From Sulfurovum sp. XGS-02 (GTDB lineage Bacteria; Campylobacterota; Campylobacteria; Campylobacterales; Sulfurovaceae), in the NCBI RefSeq assembly GCF_023213175.1, contig NZ_CP093312.1, positions 310,001-374,000 of the forward strand: a stretch of 64,000 bases of DNA. Direction: 5' to 3'. A program made the position numbers and the translations under genes. The notes beneath the pieces were generated by a model that saw only the letters and a list, made by a program, of their open reading frames with translations, made no database searches and was not told the origin of the DNA. The stretch's first letter is position 1. Each line of letters begins with the position of its first letter. Shown one piece after another: positions 61,389 through 64,000 of this stretch.

Positions 61389-62366
61389 TTACAGATATCC
61401 CTGCAGCTTGATCAGCATACTGTAGACCAATACATCTCTTTGCGTAGCAGGTGCTTTTTTGATGAGTATCTCACTCTCCAGTAAATGTTCAAATATCTTA
61501 AGCAGGGCAGCTGATTTTACACGTAAGGCCAACTGTGCTTTTTGCTCTTCTATCTGTTTGGGGAGTTTGTATCCCAGTATCGCGGCTGAATCTACATGGC
61601 CATGGAGTTTGATATAGGCATGAAAGAGGAAGATCTGGTTGACAAAATATTGTGTGGAGCGAAGTAGTGATGCTTCATCTTCTCCCAGATCCAGAAGTTT
61701 GGTAATGGTTGCAGTGATAGGCTTTTTGTTAAAAAGGTCTATGAGCAGCTGTTCTGTTGCCAGAGGCGCGGTTGAGTAGACAAGTCTGTCGATGTCTTTA
61801 CTTGTCACTTTCATACCTAGAATGGCAAGTTTCTCCAGCTCATTGGCGCAGAGTGCCAGGTTGTTATTGAGCAGGAGCATAAGATGCTGCAGAGCATAGT
61901 GGTCTATGTCAAGATGTATCTGCTGTGCTTTTTGCTGCAGCATCGCGATACCTTCACGTATGTTCGGTTCGAAAAACCGTACCCATACCCCGCCTTTTTT
62001 CTCACTGAAGGCTGCCTGCATACTCTTTGCATCTTTGGGGGCACCGGCATAGGCGTAAAGGAAGTAGTTATCATCACTTTTATTGGCAAGTTCTATGAGG
62101 ATATCGAGTTCTTTTTTGGGTATCTTTTTCTCGTGTTTGACCACGACTAGATTCGTACCGCCAAACAGGGAGGTTTGGGAGAGAAAATTCTTAGCCTGTT
62201 CAAAGTCCCATTCGTCGTGGTAGAGCGTAAGCATACTCTCTTTTGCATTGGTCTTTTGGATATAGGTATCGATATAATGCTCTACGAGGTAGTCGTTTTC
62301 ACCATAGAACAAGACGGCTTTGGGAAAAGCCTGCTTGAGTTTCTGGTCAAATTCTCTTTGGTACAT
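61389..62366 (-). CDS. holA: DNA polymerase III delta subunit
   Basis: 325 residues. Clamp-loader subunit: MYQREFDQKLKQAFPKAVLFYGENDYLVEHYI opening, LFGGTNLVVVKHEKK, and a C-terminal helical domain (LLDLGEDEASLLRSTQYFVNQIFLFH). Lies directly behind rnr, overlapping it by one base; the rnr-holA-rpsF-ssb-rpsR order is that of Helicobacter pylori (HP1248-HP1244). Confidence 0.9.
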   Translation of the reverse strand: MYQREFDQKLKQAFPKAVLFYGENDYLVEHYIDTYIQKTNAKESMLTLYHDEWDFEQAKNFLSQTSLFGGTNLVVVKHEKKIPKKELDILIELANKSDDNYFLYAYAGAPKDAKSMQAAFSEKKGGVWVRFFEPNIREGIAMLQQKAQQIHLDIDHYALQHLMLLLNNNLALCANELEKLAILGMKVTSKDIDRLVYSTAPLATEQLLIDLFNKKPITATITKLLDLGEDEASLLRSTQYFVNQIFLFHAYIKLHGHVDSAAILGYKLPKQIEEQKAQLALRVKSAALLKIFEHLLESEILIKKAPATQRDVLVYSMLIKLQGYL

Positions 62367-64000
62367 CAGGCTAACTCCATAGCGTCTTTACTCAATTTTT
62401 CAACAAATTCGACCATGATGATGGCTTGCGGGATATTGACTTCATTGATCTTGACTTTTATTTTATCAAAAAGCATCACATTGTCACCCCTGAGATGCAC
62501 TGTGACCCCTTTTATCTCGCCTAAGAGCACTGCTTTGGCACTCTCTTCTACTTCAACGACTTCCGCTTCGAAGACCTCACCTAAGCGTGTGGCTGCCCAG
62601 CGTGCAAATTTACGGTCCCTGAAGTCCCATTCTGCTTTGGTCGCATCCCTTTCAAGTTCACTGACTCTTGCACAGAGGGGTTCAATGTTCCTTAATAGAT
62701 ACCCTGCCTCTTCGGGTTCATCACGAAGCTGTGTTTTGATAAGACGGTGGAGGATGAGGTCGGCATATCTACGTATGGGTGAGGTAAAGTGGCTGTAGTG
62801 GCTAAAGCCCAGTCCAAAGTGTCCTACATTTTGCGCTGCGTAGCTTGCACGCCGTAACGATTTGATAACCATCGCATCCACTTCCGAGGCGAGGTTCATT
62901 TTTGCGGCTTCTTTCTGTATGGCACGTATAAGAGAAGGGGCATCTTCATACTCTTCTACATAGAGACCGATGGCGGCAAGTTCCGTCAGTAACGCTTCCA
63001 TCTTGACAAGTTGCGGCGGTTCATGGATACGGAAGATACTGTCACCCTCTCCGGTAAAGCGTTTTGCAGCAGCCTGGTTGGCTAAAAGCATACACTCTTC
63101 TATGAGAGAGTGTGACGGCGTGCCTGTTTCTATCTCTGTACTGACCAATAAATGCGCTGCATCGATGGTGAGTTTTGTCTCTTCGGATCTAAAATCAAAG
63201 CCGTGTTTGAGCCGTTCGTTACGCAACCTGACAGTGATCTTCTGTAAAGGAAGCAGCCAGGTTAATATTTGGGCTACCGTATCTGTAACACCCTCTGTTC
63301 CATTTTCCAATATATCATCGATATTGTCATAATTAAAACGGTGTTTTGAGTGGATGATCGCTTCAAAGAACTCTTCTTCTAACGGTTTGAGTGTGGTCCT
63401 GTCCAGTGTGATCTTCGATACAAAGGCAAGTCTGTCGACCTTTGGTTTGAGTGAACAGATATTCTCACTGAGTTCACGAGGGAGCATAGGAAAAGATTTG
63501 TGCGGCAGATAGGTAGTGAAACCTCTTTTTTTTGCCTCTTTGTCGATGTAGGTAAAGAAAGGCACATAGTGGCTGACATCAGCAATGGCAACATAGAGGG
63601 TATAGGTTTCCATATCAAAATAGATGGCATCATCAAAATCTTTTGCCGTTACTGGGTCGATCGTACAGAAATCAAGATGGGTAAGATCCACACGGTCAGG
63701 ATGTTCCTCTTTGGTGACTTCTACTTCAACCTTGAGTGCATCTGTGACACACTCCGGCGGGAATTCATCTTCACGTTCATAAAGAGCCAGTGAGATCTTC
63801 TCATCGACCATAGGGTCATCCAGGGTTCCCACCACATCAAGCACCTTATCTGTATCGACATCTATTTTCAGTACTGTTCCCAGTTTGAACGCTTTGAGGT
63901 CCATCCCTTCCATGACAGCATGGGTAGGTAATCCTGTACGGATGTCAAGTATAAGGAAATTGTCTGATTCATCTCTGTGTGTATAGGCGATCGTAAAGAG
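62366..64000 (-). CDS. rnr: Ribonuclease R (5' end beyond the window)
   Basis: The frame is open to the window edge, so the first part is missing; 544 residues are visible. RNB-domain hallmarks: DFCTIDPVTAKDFDDAIYFD with the metal-binding Asp residues, VADVSHYV, MLPRELSENICSLKPKVDRLAF, and GFSHYSHFTSPIRRYADLILHR near the C-terminus, followed by an S1-like segment. Processive 3'-5' exoribonuclease degrading structured RNA. Confidence 0.94.
   Translation of the reverse strand, partial: LFTIAYTHRDESDNFLILDIRTGLPTHAVMEGMDLKAFKLGTVLKIDVDTDKVLDVVGTLDDPMVDEKISLALYEREDEFPPECVTDALKVEVEVTKEEHPDRVDLTHLDFCTIDPVTAKDFDDAIYFDMETYTLYVAIADVSHYVPFFTYIDKEAKKRGFTTYLPHKSFPMLPRELSENICSLKPKVDRLAFVSKITLDRTTLKPLEEEFFEAIIHSKHRFNYDNIDDILENGTEGVTDTVAQILTWLLPLQKITVRLRNERLKHGFDFRSEETKLTIDAAHLLVSTEIETGTPSHSLIEECMLLANQAAAKRFTGEGDSIFRIHEPPQLVKMEALLTELAAIGLYVEEYEDAPSLIRAIQKEAAKMNLASEVDAMVIKSLRRASYAAQNVGHFGLGFSHYSHFTSPIRRYADLILHRLIKTQLRDEPEEAGYLLRNIEPLCARVSELERDATKAEWDFRDRKFARWAATRLGEVFEAEVVEVEESAKAVLLGEIKGVTVHLRGDNVMLFDKIKVKINEVNIPQAIIMVEFVEKLSKDAMELA

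Noticed and set aside
1-64000. CRISPR arrays, tRNA or rRNA genes
   Set aside because: I saw no regularly spaced repeats, cloverleaf sequences or rRNA-like stretches; a dedicated search (for example tRNAscan) was not possible.

Overview
The window looks like the chromosome of a chemolithotrophic Campylobacterota (epsilonproteobacterium) close to Sulfurovum. The signs are the order rnr-holA-rpsF-ssb-rpsR, tightly overlapping operons with GTG/TTG starts, a Wolinella/Helicobacter-type hydABCDE hydrogenase, Sox/Fcc-type sulfide oxidation and a nitrate-uptake cluster. No tRNA, rRNA, CRISPR or intact insertion sequence was seen.

Layout. (1) 1-21.4 kb is ordinary core genome: a partial signalling protein and lnt (minus strand), then yajC-secD-secF, an ovothiol pair (ovoA plus a PLP lyase), dacB, an aminotransferase, murC, mutS2, a yfgM-bamB-like pair, a Xer recombinase, coaX, hisG and a methyltransferase. 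(2) 21.4-28.1 kb is a nitrate-assimilation block: a porin and nrtABD-like transporter on the minus strand, divergent from a narB-like nitrate reductase. (3) rpsR lies alone at 28.3 kb, while rpsF and ssb, its usual operon partners, lie at 57.8-58.7 kb. (4) The 29 kb between them is an AT-richer hydrogen/sulfate island. In order it holds a TetR regulator with a cytoplasmic, sensor-like [NiFe] hydrogenase; a membrane mono-heme cytochrome; the membrane-bound uptake hydrogenase hydABCD and a HypF-like hydE; inverted-repeat elements; a PAS protein; a hypF remnant; a CDGSH protein; a sulfate-assimilation operon (cysK, DUF2061, cysH, cysD, cysN, siroheme reductase, cysG) between two DUF4395 proteins; a broken transposase; a nickel permease with hypBCDEXA; and a second hydrogenase protease. 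(5) 58.7-64 kb returns to core: a Rieske protein and an FccB flavoprotein, then holA and rnr (cut by the window edge).

Main discoveries. A palindrome, TGAAT-N4-ATTCA, occurs six times exactly and once with one mismatch, in front of almost every transcription unit of the island: cytochrome, hydABC, DUF4395-cys, nickel permease-hyp, and second protease. The obvious candidate to bind it is the island's own TetR protein, which is co-transcribed with a hydrogenase whose large subunit ends at its last metal ligand, as in H2-sensing hydrogenases. My inference is an H2-responsive switch, different from the known HupUV/HoxBC-histidine-kinase route, that turns on hydrogen oxidation, nickel handling and sulfate assimilation together. 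That would suit cells moving from reduced sulfur to H2 as electron donor.

The island also splits the rpsF-ssb-rpsR operon. The stranded rpsR carries a second copy of the rpsF promoter and leader. Both leaders keep the same flanks and a potential outer stem around different inner hairpins, which suggests a structured ribosomal-protein leader RNA.
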